Under the pieces are notes generated by a model. The model was not told the DNA's origin. It saw only the letters and a list, made by a program, of their open reading frames with translations, and searched no databases. From Rhodocyclales bacterium (GTDB lineage Bacteria; Pseudomonadota; Gammaproteobacteria; Burkholderiales; Rhodocyclaceae): DNA of 64,000 nucleotides. A program made the position numbers and the translations under genes. Positions 11,934 to 22,280 of this stretch are shown one piece after another (the first letter of the stretch is position 1; the number at the start of each line of letters is the position of its first letter). The stretch is taken from assembly GCA_016183655.1 (NCBI GenBank), contig JACPEH010000012.1:62001-126000 (forward strand), in the 5' to 3' direction.

Positions 11934-11972
11934 ATTAGATCACAGGCGGAGGGCAGATGCAACCGAGTTGCA
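11934..11972 (-). promoter_or_regulatory. Candidate zur promoter overlapping a perfect palindrome
   Basis: On the minus strand TTGCAT-N17-TCTAAT (-35 11962..11957, -10 11939..11934); TGCAAC-CGA-GTTGCA inverted repeat at 11958-11972 overlaps the -35. Confidence 0.55.
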
Positions 11973-12007
11973 AAAGACGAGCCGATCGGCGCCGCCACAG
12001 GCCGCGT

Positions 12008-13207
12008 TCAGTCGGCCTGCACGAGCAGCCCCTTCAGGTATTCGCCCTCGGGAAAATGCAGCGCCACCGGATGGTCCGGACCGGCCGACAGCCGCTGCAG
12101 GATGCGCGCGTCGCGCCCGGCATCGACCGCCGCCCCGGCGACGATCTTCTGGAACAGTTCCAGTCCGATGCCGCCGGAGCACGAATAGGTGAGCAGGTAG
12201 CCGCCCGGGTTGAGCAGGCGGAAGCCGAGCAGGTTGATGTCCTTGTAGGCGCGCGCCGCGCGTTCGGCATGCGCCGCCGACGGGGCGAACTTGGGCGGGT
12301 CGAGGACGATCAGGTCGAACTTGCGGTTTTCCTTGCGGAACACGCGCAGCGCGTCGAAGACGTCGGCCTCCAGCCACTCGGCGCGGGTCGCGTCGAGTTG
12401 CGGGTTCAGTGCCAGGTTGGCGCGCGCGCCGGCCAGCGCCGGCCCGGAGGAGTCGATCGAGAGCACGCTGGCGGCGCCGCCGGCCAGCGCCTGCAGCGAA
12501 AAGCCGCCGGTGTAGCAGAAGCAGTTGAGCACCGACTTGCCGCCGGCGAGCGCCCGCGTCAGCAGCCGGTTGTCGCGCTGGTCGAGGTAGAAGCCGGTCT
12601 TGTGGCCGCCGACGACGTCGACGCCCAGACGGACGCCGTTCTCGTCGATCGACAGCGCGCCGGCGTCACCCTGCGGCGCCTCGCCATGCACCCAGCCGGT
12701 GATCGGTTCCAGCCCTTCGAGCTTGCGCACGTCGGAATCGGAGCGTTCGTAGATGCGGGCGACGCCGGTGGCCTTGACCAGCGCACCGACGATCGCGCGC
12801 CGCCACTTGTCCGGGCCGGCGGCGGTCAGCTGCAGGCAGAGGGTGTAGCCGTAGCGGTCGGCGATGACGCCGGGCAGGCCGTCCGACTCGCCGTGCAGGA
12901 GGCGCATGCCGTCCTGGCCGGCGAGCTGCGGCATCGCCTGGCGGCGGGCGACGGCGGCGGCGACACGGCGCTTGAAGAAGGCATCGTCGATGGTCTCGTC
13001 GGCGTCGAAGCTCCACACGCGGGCACGGATCTGCGAGTGCGGGCTCCACGCCGCCTTGGCCAGGTGGCGGCCGTTGGCGTCGACGACCTCGACCGTGTCG
13101 CCGGGACGGGCACGGCCGTCGAGGCGTTCGACCGAACCTTCGAAGATCCAGGGATGGCGGCGGAACAGCGAGCGTTCCTTGCCGGGCTTCAGAATGAGTT
13201 GCGTCAT
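12008..13207 (-). CDS. rlmI: Class I SAM-dependent 23S rRNA methyltransferase (RlmI/YccW family)
   Basis: PUA-like N-terminus LKPGKERSLFRRHPWIFEGSVE; VLNCFCYTGGFSL; FDLIVLDPPKFA. Confidence 0.9.
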   Translation of the reverse strand: MTQLILKPGKERSLFRRHPWIFEGSVERLDGRARPGDTVEVVDANGRHLAKAAWSPHSQIRARVWSFDADETIDDAFFKRRVAAAVARRQAMPQLAGQDGMRLLHGESDGLPGVIADRYGYTLCLQLTAAGPDKWRRAIVGALVKATGVARIYERSDSDVRKLEGLEPITGWVHGEAPQGDAGALSIDENGVRLGVDVVGGHKTGFYLDQRDNRLLTRALAGGKSVLNCFCYTGGFSLQALAGGAASVLSIDSSGPALAGARANLALNPQLDATRAEWLEADVFDALRVFRKENRKFDLIVLDPPKFAPSAAHAERAARAYKDINLLGFRLLNPGGYLLTYSCSGGIGLELFQKIVAGAAVDAGRDARILQRLSAGPDHPVALHFPEGEYLKGLLVQAD

Positions 13208-13503
13208 GATGGCCGGCATTTTACGCTGCCGGCGACAGCCCTTGGGGAGAAGCGCCATCGACGACGCCGCAGCGCCGCCGCCAAGCGCGAGTTGGCCGAC
13301 ACTGAACCGTCCCCCCTCGCACTTGTCCAACCCGACGCCGGAATGGCAGCCCGCAACCGGGGCCTACCGGCATAGCCCACGCATTCAGGCTCCGCGGAGC
13401 ATGAAACGCACGGCAGACGGCGATAGGCGCCGTCGCCAGATCGCAACCAGGCTCGCCCGGCAGGCGCCAAGGCAATGATTCCGGCGAGGTTCCACGGGAG
13501 AAA

Positions 13504-14166
13504 ATGATGGCACTCCACATTGGCGACACTGCGCCCGACTTTACGGCCGAGACGACGGAAGGAACGATCCGCTTCCACGAATGGATCGGCGACGGCTGGG
13601 CGATCCTGTTCTCGCACCCGAAGGATTTCACCCCGGTGTGCACGACCGAGCTGGGCTACATGGCAAAACTCATACCCGAGTTCGAAAAGCGCCACTGCAA
13701 GGTGATCGGGCTCAGCGTCGACTCGGTCGAAGACCATCGGCGCTGGTCCAAGGACATCGAGGAAACCCAGGGCGCCGCGATCTGCTACCCGCTGATCGGC
13801 GACACCGACCTCGCCATCGCCAAGCTCTACGACATGCTCCCGGCGAGCGCCGGCGGCAGCGCTGGCGAGCGCACGGCGGCCGACAACTTCACGGTGCGCT
13901 CGGTGTTCGTGATCGGCCCCGACAAGAAGATCAAGCTGATGCTCACTTACCCGATGAGCACCGGCCGCAACTTCGACGAGATCCTGCGCGTCCTCGATTC
14001 GATCGAGCTGACCGACAAGTTCAAGGTGGCAACGCCGGTCAACTGGCACGAAGGCGAGGATGTGATCATCGTTCCGGCGGTCAAGGACGACGAAGCGCAC
14101 GAGCGCTTCCCCGAGGGCTGGCAGGCACCGAAGCCGTATCTGCGGATCGTACGGCAGCCGCACTGA
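13504..14166 (+). CDS. 1-Cys type (Prx6) peroxiredoxin
   Basis: HPKDFTPVCTTELG active-site motif, Prx6-like C-terminal region. Confidence 0.92.
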   Translation: MMALHIGDTAPDFTAETTEGTIRFHEWIGDGWAILFSHPKDFTPVCTTELGYMAKLIPEFEKRHCKVIGLSVDSVEDHRRWSKDIEETQGAAICYPLIGDTDLAIAKLYDMLPASAGGSAGERTAADNFTVRSVFVIGPDKKIKLMLTYPMSTGRNFDEILRVLDSIELTDKFKVATPVNWHEGEDVIIVPAVKDDEAHERFPEGWQAPKPYLRIVRQPH

Positions 14167-14224
14167 AATCCCGCTCGACCAGGCGGCTCAAACAGACGGG
14201 GCAATCAATTGCCCCATCCGCACG

Positions 14225-15127
14225 CTAATCCTTCTTCTTCGCGCGCGGATGCGCCGTGTCGTAGACCTTGGCCAGATGCTGGAAATCGAGGTGGGTATAG
14301 ACCTGCGTCGAGGCGATGCTGGCATGGCCGAGCATTTCCTGTACCGCGCGCAGGTCGCCCGAGGACTGCAGCACGTGCGAGGCGAAGGAGTGGCGCAGCA
14401 TGTGCGGATGCACGTGCGTCGGCAGGCCGAGCAGCAGCGCCCGGCGCTTGAGGCGGGCCTCGATCATGCGCACGGAGAGGCGGGTTCCGTTCTTGCCGAG
14501 GAACAGCGCCGGCTCGTCCGGCGCGGCGGCCTTGAGCAATTCACCGCGCCGTACCGCCCAGGCGGCCAGCGCCGCGCGCGCCTTGGCGCCAACGGGAACG
14601 ATGCGCGTCTTGCTGCGCTTGCCGAGGACGCGGATTTCGCCGGCGGCGACGTCGTCGAGACAGCCGACATCGAGCCCGGCCAGTTCGGAGAGACGCAGGC
14701 CGGAGGAATAGAACAGCTCGAAGATCGCCTGGTCGCGTAGTGAGAGGACGTCGTTGCCGGTGCTTTCCAGCAGCGCGCCGGCCTCGTCCGGCGACAGCGA
14801 GCGCGGCAGGGCCTTCGGGCTCTTCGGCGGACGCACGCCGGCGACCGGGTTCTGCGCCGCCTCGCCGCGCAGCCCCAACCAGCGGTAGAAACCGCGCCAG
14901 GCGGAGAGCACCCGCGCCAGCGTACGGCCGGACAGGCCGCGGCCGTGCAGCTGGGCGAGGAAACGGCGGATCTGGTGGGTCTGCAGGTCGGCCAGCGGCG
15001 TCGTCGCCGCCAGTTCGACGAGCAACGCCAGGTCGCGCCGGTAGGCGGCTATCGTATGCGCCGACTGCCGGCGCTGGCCGGCGAGTTCGGCGAGCCAGGC
15101 GTCGATCGGCCCGGCAGTGTCGCTCAT
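14225..15127 (-). CDS. xerC: Tyrosine recombinase XerC
   Basis: C-terminal HMLRHSFASHVLQSSGDLRAVQEMLGHASIASTQVYTHLDFQHLAKVYDTAHPRA; followed by DUF484 and dapF as usual. Confidence 0.95.
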   Translation of the reverse strand: MSDTAGPIDAWLAELAGQRRQSAHTIAAYRRDLALLVELAATTPLADLQTHQIRRFLAQLHGRGLSGRTLARVLSAWRGFYRWLGLRGEAAQNPVAGVRPPKSPKALPRSLSPDEAGALLESTGNDVLSLRDQAIFELFYSSGLRLSELAGLDVGCLDDVAAGEIRVLGKRSKTRIVPVGAKARAALAAWAVRRGELLKAAAPDEPALFLGKNGTRLSVRMIEARLKRRALLLGLPTHVHPHMLRHSFASHVLQSSGDLRAVQEMLGHASIASTQVYTHLDFQHLAKVYDTAHPRAKKKD

Positions 15128-15786
15128 GCGGTTTTCAGCGTGCGGGCGATCGCCGCCGAGGCCATGTCGCCGAGGCGTTCCAGGTAAACGGTGCCCATCC
15201 CGGCGTAGAAGCGCTCGACATCGTAGGCGCCGAGCGCGACGATGCCGATCGTGCCGCCGCCGCTCTTCAGCGCGATCAGCGCCTGCGAGCGGATGTTCAG
15301 CGAAGCCTCGCCGAACCAGGTCGAGGTCTCGAAGCCGGCGGTCGAGCCGCAGTAGGGGTGCTTCAGCGTTTCGGCATAGACCTGCAGTTCCTGGCTGACG
15401 GCGGCGAATTCCGGCAGCGCCTCCAGCTCGCCGGCGGGCAGGCTCCACAGGCGGACGGCGACCTCGGGAATCGCGAAGTCCTCGCGCAGGTGGTAGCCGA
15501 GCGTGTGCATCACCGCCGGGAAGGTATAGGCCGAGATCAGCGCGACGGCGAGGCGGTGCATCTTGTCGCTGATCGCGTCGTTCTCCTCGCCGAAGCCGAT
15601 CAGCTCGCCGAGCTTGGCTTCGAGCTGGCGGTTCTTGTCGCGCAGCGTCAGCATCTGCCGCTCGGTGATCGAGATTGCGCGCGCGCCGTGCGGGTGCGGG
15701 ATGGCGATCTGCGCCATCAGGTCGGCGTACTGCTCGAAGAACTGCGGATTGTTCTGCAGGTAATGCGCGACTTCGTCGGCTCTCAT
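15124..15786 (-). CDS. DUF484 family protein
   Basis: MRADEVAHYLQNNPQFFEQYADLMAQI N-terminus; xerC-DUF484-dapF order. Confidence 0.9.
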   Translation of the reverse strand: MRADEVAHYLQNNPQFFEQYADLMAQIAIPHPHGARAISITERQMLTLRDKNRQLEAKLGELIGFGEENDAISDKMHRLAVALISAYTFPAVMHTLGYHLREDFAIPEVAVRLWSLPAGELEALPEFAAVSQELQVYAETLKHPYCGSTAGFETSTWFGEASLNIRSQALIALKSGGGTIGIVALGAYDVERFYAGMGTVYLERLGDMASAAIARTLKTA

Positions 15787-15812
15787 GGTGGGTTCTCTCT
15801 GCTTTCCGGTTT

Positions 15813-16643
15813 CTAGAGGTCGATTTCGCTGGAGAAGACGGTGACCGCCGGGCCTGTCATCAGCACCGGCGTGCCGGGGCCGCCCCAGGCGATGTTCAGT
15901 TCGCCGCCGCGGGTTTCGACGCGCACCGGCGAGTCGAGCAGGCCGCGGGCGATGCCGGCGACGACTGCGGCGCAGGCGCCGGTGCCGCAGGCCAACGTCT
16001 CGCCGGCGCCGCGTTCAAAGACGCGCAGGCGGATCGCATGGCGGTCGAGCACCTGCATGAAGCCGGCGTTGACGCGCTGCGGGAAGCGCGGGTGCGACTC
16101 GATCTGCGGCCCCTCCTGCGCCACCGGCGCGCGTTCGGTGTCGGCGACCACCTGCACGGCGTGCGGGTTGCCCATCGAGACCGCGGTGATCATCACCGCG
16201 CGGTCGCCGACCTGCAGCGGCTGCACGACGTCGGCGACCGGGCTGACGAAGGGGATGCGCTCGGGTTCGAACACCGGCACGCCCATGTCGACGGTGACCA
16301 GCCCGTTCGCTTCCAGCTTCGGCGCGATGACGCCGCTCATCGTCTCGACGCGGATCTCGGTCTTCCCGGTCAGCCCCTGCTCGTGCACGAAGCGGACGAA
16401 GCAGCGGGCGCCGTTGCCGCACTGCTCGACCTCGCCGCCGTCGGCGTTGAAGATGCGGTAGCGAAAATCGACGCCGGGCTGCTGCGCCGGTTCGACGAGC
16501 AGGATCTGGTCGCAGCCGACGCCGAAGTGGCGGTCGGCGAGGTGGCGCAGCTGCTCGGGCGTGAGCGCAACGGACTGGCGGACGCCGTCGAGGACGACGA
16601 AGTCGTTGCCGAGACCGTGCATCTTGGAGAACTTCAGTTTCAT
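15813..16643 (-). CDS. dapF: Diaminopimelate epimerase
   Basis: [32 protein letters not shown] and QCGNGARCF motifs. Confidence 0.98.
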   Translation of the reverse strand: MKLKFSKMHGLGNDFVVLDGVRQSVALTPEQLRHLADRHFGVGCDQILLVEPAQQPGVDFRYRIFNADGGEVEQCGNGARCFVRFVHEQGLTGKTEIRVETMSGVIAPKLEANGLVTVDMGVPVFEPERIPFVSPVADVVQPLQVGDRAVMITAVSMGNPHAVQVVADTERAPVAQEGPQIESHPRFPQRVNAGFMQVLDRHAIRLRVFERGAGETLACGTGACAAVVAGIARGLLDSPVRVETRGGELNIAWGGPGTPVLMTGPAVTVFSSEIDL

Positions 16644-17155
16644 GGGGTCGCCTGCGGGATGGATCGCGCCATTATAAAGTCGTCCATGACGAATCCGCCG
16701 CCGATATCGACGCGCACCGATTCGCGCACGGCGAAGCCGCTTTTCTCGTAGGCGGCAATGGCGCGGGCGTTCTGCTTGTTGACGGCGAGGATCAGCGTGT
16801 CGCAGCCGGCGGCCCGGCCGTGGTCGAGCACGCGCGCGATCAGCGCGCCGCCGATGCCGCCGCGCTGGCGGGCGGGATGCACGTAGAGCTTGTCGAGCTT
16901 GAGTTCGCCGGCAACGCCGCTCAGGTAGCACGACGAAAAGCCGGCGCGCTCGCCGTCGACGACGGCCTGATCCCACCAGTAGCCCGGCGCCGCCAGCTCG
17001 TCGAGCAGGCGCGGCGCGTTGTAGCGCTGGGCGAGCATGTAGTCGATCTGCGCCGGGGTGATGATGTCGGCGTAGGCCGACTGCCAGATCTCGCGGGCGA
17101 GGGCGGCGATGGCGTCGACGTCGGCGGGGCGGACGGGCTGGATGGCAAGGGTCAT
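16640..17155 (-). CDS. GNAT family N-acetyltransferase
   Basis: [31 protein letters not shown] acetyl-CoA motif. Confidence 0.88.
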   Translation of the reverse strand: MTLAIQPVRPADVDAIAALAREIWQSAYADIITPAQIDYMLAQRYNAPRLLDELAAPGYWWDQAVVDGERAGFSSCYLSGVAGELKLDKLYVHPARQRGGIGGALIARVLDHGRAAGCDTLILAVNKQNARAIAAYEKSGFAVRESVRVDIGGGFVMDDFIMARSIPQATP

Positions 17156-17318
17156 GGCGCGGCAGTCGGAAGCGGCGAAGCGGAAATTATCCGTTGCCGG
17201 CGTCATTGCGGCAATTCGCCGTTCCCTCGTCGCCCACTTCCCGTCGTTTGACCCCGGCGGCGCGGGCGGGGGATACTTCGGCCTCCGCCGAATTCTTGAT
17301 TGCCCTCCCGTTTTCGCC

Positions 17319-18245
17319 ATGCTTTCCCGCGCCGCCGTCGCCCTCCTCTGGCTGCTGCATTTCCTGCCGCTGCCGCTGCTGGCGCCGATCGGCCGCGGCC
17401 TGGGCGCGCTGCTCCACCGGTTCGCGCAGAAACGGCGGCACATCGTCCGCGTCAACCTGGCGCTGTGCTTCCCCGAACTCGACGAGGCCGCGCGCGAGGC
17501 GCTGGTGCGCCGCCACTTCGCCGTGCTGGGACGCAGCATGCTCGAACGCAGCCTGTTCTGGTGGGCCTCGCGCGGGCGGCTGCAGCGGCTGATCCGGGTC
17601 GTCGGCGACGACAAGGTGCGCACCTTGCAGGCGGCCGGCCGGCCGGTGCTGCTGCTGGCGCCGCATTTCGTCGGGCTCGACGCCGGCGGCGTCGCGGTGA
17701 CGATGCGCTTCGACATCGTCAGCATCTACGCCGAGCAGAGCGACCCGGTCTTCGACCGCCTGCTGCTCGCCGGCCGCAGCCGCTTCGGCGACCAGCAGCT
17801 GCTGTCGCGCGCCGACGGCCCGCGCGCGACGGTCAAGGCGATGAAGGCCGGCCGCCCGTTCTACTACCTGCCGGACATGGACTTCCGGACGAAGGACGCC
17901 ATTTTCGCCCCGTTCTTCGGCGTTCCGGCCTGGACCATCACCGGCCTCTCCCGCCTGTCGCGGCTGGCCGGCGCAGCGGTGGTGCCCTGCGTGACGCGGA
18001 TGCTGCCGGGCAGCGCCGGCTACGAGGTGAGCTTCGGCGACGCCTGGGAAAACTTCCCGACCGACGACGCCGAGGCCGACACGCGGCGCATGAACGAATG
18101 GCTGGAAGCGGTTGTGCGCACGATGCCGGAGCAGTACTACTGGGTGCACCGCCGCTTCAAGACACGGCCGGCGGGCGAGGAACGGCCGTACCGGGTCAAG
18201 GACCCGCAGACCCTCGCCGCCCGCCGCCACAAACCGGATGCTTGA
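17319..18245 (+). CDS. LpxL/HtrB-family lipid A acyltransferase
   Basis: LLLAPHFVGLDAGG (HX4D motif), FYYLPDMDF; start ATG 17319. Confidence 0.88.
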   Translation: MLSRAAVALLWLLHFLPLPLLAPIGRGLGALLHRFAQKRRHIVRVNLALCFPELDEAAREALVRRHFAVLGRSMLERSLFWWASRGRLQRLIRVVGDDKVRTLQAAGRPVLLLAPHFVGLDAGGVAVTMRFDIVSIYAEQSDPVFDRLLLAGRSRFGDQQLLSRADGPRATVKAMKAGRPFYYLPDMDFRTKDAIFAPFFGVPAWTITGLSRLSRLAGAAVVPCVTRMLPGSAGYEVSFGDAWENFPTDDAEADTRRMNEWLEAVVRTMPEQYYWVHRRFKTRPAGEERPYRVKDPQTLAARRHKPDA

Positions 18246-18353
18246 GCCAAGCATCTGATTCTCCGAAGATTGCGGCCGGGAAGGTATACTTGCGCGTTTG
18301 GCGCGGGCCCCTCCCCGTTAAGGCCCCGCCCCCTGACTGCAAGAGACCCGACC

Positions 18354-20111
18354 TTGGCACTGACTGTACTTGGACTCTCCGGCGCGCTGACGCACGACCC
18401 CTCGGCCGCCCTCTATATCGACGGCAAGCTGGTGGCGGCCGCGGAAGAGGAACGCTTCGTCCGCGACAAGCACGCAAAGAACCGCATGCCCTACGAGGCG
18501 GCGAAGTTCTGCCTCGAATTCGCCGGCATCAAGCCGTCCGACGTCGACGTCGTCGCCATCCCGTTCGCGCCGATCAGCCTGGCCGAGAAGGCGCGCTGGC
18601 ACTACGCGAAACGCTACTGGTACGCACCCGACCGCGCGCTGGATGCGATCTTCACCGGCAACCGCCGCCACTTCCGCTACAAGAAGCGCATCGAGTGGTG
18701 CCTGGCGCAGCTCGGCTTCGACCTGAAGAAGATCGAGATCGTGCCGGTCGAGCACCACCTCGCGCACGCCTCCAGCGCCTACCACTGCTCCGGCTTCGGC
18801 GAGAAGACGGCGATCCTCGGCATCGACGGCAAGGGCGAGTACGCAACGACCTTCTTCGGCTATGGCGAGAACGGCCGCATCCACAAGATCAAGGAGTTCT
18901 ACGACCCGGATTCGCTCGGCGGCCTGTACGGCGCGATCACCGAATACCTCGGCTTCGAGATGCTCGACGGCGAGTACAAGGTGATGGGCATGGCGCCCTA
19001 CGGCGACCCGACGAAATACGACTTCTCGCGGCTGGCGAAATTCGAGAACGGCGAACTGATCGTCAACACCGACTACGCCAACGTGATCGGCTTCCGCCGC
19101 TACAAGGAGAAGGGCAAGGGCTACTACTTCTCGCCCAAGCTGATCGACTGGCTCGGCCCGAAGCGCTCCGGCGACATCGCCGACGACCCGTACATCCACT
19201 ACGCGGCGAGCATGCAGAAGCTGTTCGAGGACCTGTCGCTGCAGATGATCGAGTACTACCTCGGCGACATCCTCAAGGAAACCGGCAAGCTGGCCTTCGC
19301 CGGCGGCGGCGCGCTGAACGTCAAGCTGAACCAGAAGATCATCGCCCGCCCCGACCTCAAGGAACTGTTCGTGCAGCCCGCCTCGGGCGACGCCGGCACG
19401 GCGATCGGCGCGGCCTCGTACGTGTCGGTCGCACGCGGCGTGCCGGTGGAGAAGATGGAGCACGTCTACCTCGGCCCGGCCTACAGCAACGAGGACGTGA
19501 TCGCCGCCTGCGCGCGCCATCCGTCCAAGCCGCAGTGGCGGCAGATCGACAACGGCGACGTCGAGGTGCCGAAGCAGATCGCCAAGATCCTCGCCGACGG
19601 CAACCCGGTCGCCTGGTTCCGCGGCCGCATGGAATTCGGCCCGCGCGCGCTCGGCGGCCGCTCCATCCTCGGCTGCCCGAGCGCCGCCGGCGTCGCCGAC
19701 CGCATCAACGAGCAGATCAAGTTCCGCGAGCGCTGGCGCCCGTTCTGCCCGAGCATGCTCGACACCGTCGGGCCGAAGATGCTCGGCAGCGACCACCCGG
19801 CGCCGTTCATGACCTTCACCTTCGAGGTCGCCGAGGAGTGGAAGTCGCGCGTCCCCGAGGTCGTCCATGAGGACGGCACCTCGCGCGCGCAGGTGCTGAA
19901 GCGCGAGTACAACCCGCGCTACTACGACCTGATGCTCGAACTGGAAAAGCTGACCGGCAACGGCGTCGCGCTCAACACCTCGCTCAACCGCCGCGGCGAG
20001 CCGATGATCTGCTCGCCGACCGACGCCCTCAACATGTTCTTCGGATCGGATCTGCAGTACCTGATCATGGAGGACGTGCTGGTGGTCAAGGACTCGGCCA
20101 GGACGGAGTAG
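18354..20111 (+). CDS. NodU/CmcH family carbamoyltransferase
   Basis: VLGLSGALTHDPSAALYIDGKLVAAAEEERFVRDKH; C-terminal GEPMICSPTDAL; TTG start at 18354 inferred from alignment of the conserved N-terminus. Confidence 0.85.
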   Translation: MALTVLGLSGALTHDPSAALYIDGKLVAAAEEERFVRDKHAKNRMPYEAAKFCLEFAGIKPSDVDVVAIPFAPISLAEKARWHYAKRYWYAPDRALDAIFTGNRRHFRYKKRIEWCLAQLGFDLKKIEIVPVEHHLAHASSAYHCSGFGEKTAILGIDGKGEYATTFFGYGENGRIHKIKEFYDPDSLGGLYGAITEYLGFEMLDGEYKVMGMAPYGDPTKYDFSRLAKFENGELIVNTDYANVIGFRRYKEKGKGYYFSPKLIDWLGPKRSGDIADDPYIHYAASMQKLFEDLSLQMIEYYLGDILKETGKLAFAGGGALNVKLNQKIIARPDLKELFVQPASGDAGTAIGAASYVSVARGVPVEKMEHVYLGPAYSNEDVIAACARHPSKPQWRQIDNGDVEVPKQIAKILADGNPVAWFRGRMEFGPRALGGRSILGCPSAAGVADRINEQIKFRERWRPFCPSMLDTVGPKMLGSDHPAPFMTFTFEVAEEWKSRVPEVVHEDGTSRAQVLKREYNPRYYDLMLELEKLTGNGVALNTSLNRRGEPMICSPTDALNMFFGSDLQYLIMEDVLVVKDSARTE

Positions 20112-20115
20112 GCGC

Positions 20116-21249
20116 GTGGCCGAACGCTGGGTCCTGCAGTTCTGCCATTCGCACTACGGCCCTTTCGCCGACGTCGCCCGCCAGTACGCGGCGCTGTTCA
20201 AGGGTTCGCCGTACAAGGTGCTCACCGTCTACCTGACCGGTGAGCCGAACGAGGCAGTCCGCCAGGTGTCCGCGTCGGACGAGGTGATCTTCCTCGACTT
20301 CAGCAGCAAGGCGGTCGGCGGCCTCAAGCTCGCCGCCATCCGCGCGCTGAAGAAGATCGCCGCCAGCCGCGACTTCGCGCTGGTGATCGCCCACCGCGCC
20401 AAGCCGATCTACATCGCCTGCCTGGCGACCAGGCTGCCGGTGATCGGCGTGCACCACGCCTTCGGCGACTACAAGCGCATGACGCGCCGCTGCTTCGCCA
20501 ACGCTTTCAGGAAACGTCTGGCGCTGCTCGGCGTTTCCGACGCGGTGCGCGACGACATCCGCAAGCAGTTTCCGGACTGGCCGGCGGACCGCATCGAGAC
20601 ACTGCACAACCGGCTCGACGTCGCCGTCGCGCGCGCCGGGATCGTCCCGCGCGCGGCGGCCCGGCAGGCGCTCGGCCTGCCGGCCGACGCCCTCGTCGTC
20701 GGCAACGTCGGCCGCCTGCACGCGGACAAGGATCAGGCGACGCTGATCGCCGGTTTCGCCCAGGCGCTGCCGGGCCTGCCGGCCGGCACGCTGCTCGCGA
20801 TCGCCGGCAGCGGGCCGCTCGAAGCGGCATTGCGCCGGCAGATCACCGCTCTCGGCATCGGCGACCGCGTCCGCCTGCTCGGCCAGGTGCCGGACGTGCG
20901 CCGGCTGTTCGCCGCCTTCGACCTGTTCGTCCTCAGTTCCGACCATGAGCCGTTCGGCATGGTGCTGCTCGAAGCGATGGCCGCCGGCGTGCCGGTCATG
21001 GCCACCGACTGCGGCGGCGCGCCGGAGGTCGTCGGCCGGGCCGGGCTGCTGTTCGCGCTGCGCGATGCCGACGGCTTGGCGAACAAGCTCGTCGATTTCT
21101 GCAATAGCGACGCCGACGCCCGGCGCGCCTCCTGCATCGACGCTGCGCAGCGCCTCGAAACCGCCTTCTCCGACGCAGCCGCACGCCGGCGCTTCCATGC
21201 GCTGCCGATGGTGCGGCAGGCTCTCGCCAACGGGGAAGCGGCACGATGA
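20116..21249 (+). CDS. Glycosyltransferase family 4 (LPS core type)
   Basis: GTG start; VGNVGRLHADKDQATLI and SSDHEPFGMVLLEAMAAGVPV motifs. Confidence 0.88.
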   Translation: MAERWVLQFCHSHYGPFADVARQYAALFKGSPYKVLTVYLTGEPNEAVRQVSASDEVIFLDFSSKAVGGLKLAAIRALKKIAASRDFALVIAHRAKPIYIACLATRLPVIGVHHAFGDYKRMTRRCFANAFRKRLALLGVSDAVRDDIRKQFPDWPADRIETLHNRLDVAVARAGIVPRAAARQALGLPADALVVGNVGRLHADKDQATLIAGFAQALPGLPAGTLLAIAGSGPLEAALRRQITALGIGDRVRLLGQVPDVRRLFAAFDLFVLSSDHEPFGMVLLEAMAAGVPVMATDCGGAPEVVGRAGLLFALRDADGLANKLVDFCNSDADARRASCIDAAQRLETAFSDAAARRRFHALPMVRQALANGEAAR

Positions 21250-22280
21250 GCGACGCAACCACAGCCCTCACAGCCCTCGCCGCCCGCGGGGAAGCCCGCA
21301 TCGCGCTGGTCGCCTTCAGCTCGCTCGGCGACGGCCTGATCTACCTGATGATGGCCGAGAACCTGCGGCTGAACGGCTACAACGTCACCTACTTCGGCAA
21401 CATCGCGCATCAGATCCGGCACTGGCTGCCGCAGCTGGACATCCAGCCCTATCCGGCGCCGGAGCGTTTCGATGAAGCGCTGACCGGCTTCGACCTGGTG
21501 ATCATGAGCCCGCCGCAATTCCTCCGCGACCGCATGGACGAGCCGACGACCGAGGCGCTGCGCAAGAAGTGGGTCCTGATCTGCCAAAAGACGCCCCAGG
21601 GCTGGCGGCACGACCATACCGAGCGCGTGCGCAGCACCAGCGACGCACGCACCTTCGAAGCGCTGCGCGACCTGCTCGACTGCAGCGGCTCGATCCGCTT
21701 CCGCGACTTCGACACCGAGAGCGTCGTCGACATCACCTTGCACTACATGCGCGAGAAGATGCACCTGCGCCAGCTGACGCGGCACGTCGCCATCACGCCG
21801 CCCGCCGGCTTGCTGCACCGCCGGCATCGCCAACGCATCGTCGTCAGCCCGGATTCGGCCTGGCCGGTGAAGAAGAACTGGCCGCCGCAGTCGTTCATGC
21901 GCCTGTGCCTGGCGCTGCAGGCGCGCGGCTACGACCCGAAGATCGTCGTCGCGCCGGCCAACCACGACTACTGGGCGAAGCTGCCCGGCAACGTCTTCGA
22001 CACCCCGGTCTTCCCCGGCATCGACGCCCTTGCCGCCTACCTCTACGAATCCGGCGCGGTGATCGCCAACGATTCGGGCAACGGCCACCTCGCCTCCTTC
22101 CTCAACGTGCCGGTGGTGACGCTGTACCGCAAGCGCAACCCGCACTTTCACTGGCGCCCGGCCTGGGGCCCCGGCACCGTCGTCTGCCCGCGACTGACGC
22201 TGCCCTGGTTCGGCGAACCGATCTGGAAGCCGTTCATCGGCACGCGCGCCATCCTCGCCGCGTTGAGCAAGGTGATATGA
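21246..22280 (+). CDS. Glycosyltransferase family 9 (heptosyltransferase-like)
   Basis: VVSPDSAWPVKKNWPPQSFMRLCLAL, NDSGNGHLASFLNVPVVTLY. Confidence 0.75.
   Translation: MSDATTALTALAARGEARIALVAFSSLGDGLIYLMMAENLRLNGYNVTYFGNIAHQIRHWLPQLDIQPYPAPERFDEALTGFDLVIMSPPQFLRDRMDEPTTEALRKKWVLICQKTPQGWRHDHTERVRSTSDARTFEALRDLLDCSGSIRFRDFDTESVVDITLHYMREKMHLRQLTRHVAITPPAGLLHRRHRQRIVVSPDSAWPVKKNWPPQSFMRLCLALQARGYDPKIVVAPANHDYWAKLPGNVFDTPVFPGIDALAAYLYESGAVIANDSGNGHLASFLNVPVVTLYRKRNPHFHWRPAWGPGTVVCPRLTLPWFGEPIWKPFIGTRAILAALSKVI

Noticed and set aside
13208-13503. 296-bp intergenic region before the peroxiredoxin gene, checked for a small RNA or gene remnant
   Set aside because: No convincing promoter-terminator pair or conserved ORF visible by eye.
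17300-19870. 856-aa ORF overlapping the acyltransferase and carbamoyltransferase in another frame
   Set aside because: Arg/Ala/Pro-rich shadow translation caused by high GC; the overlapping frames encode recognised families.
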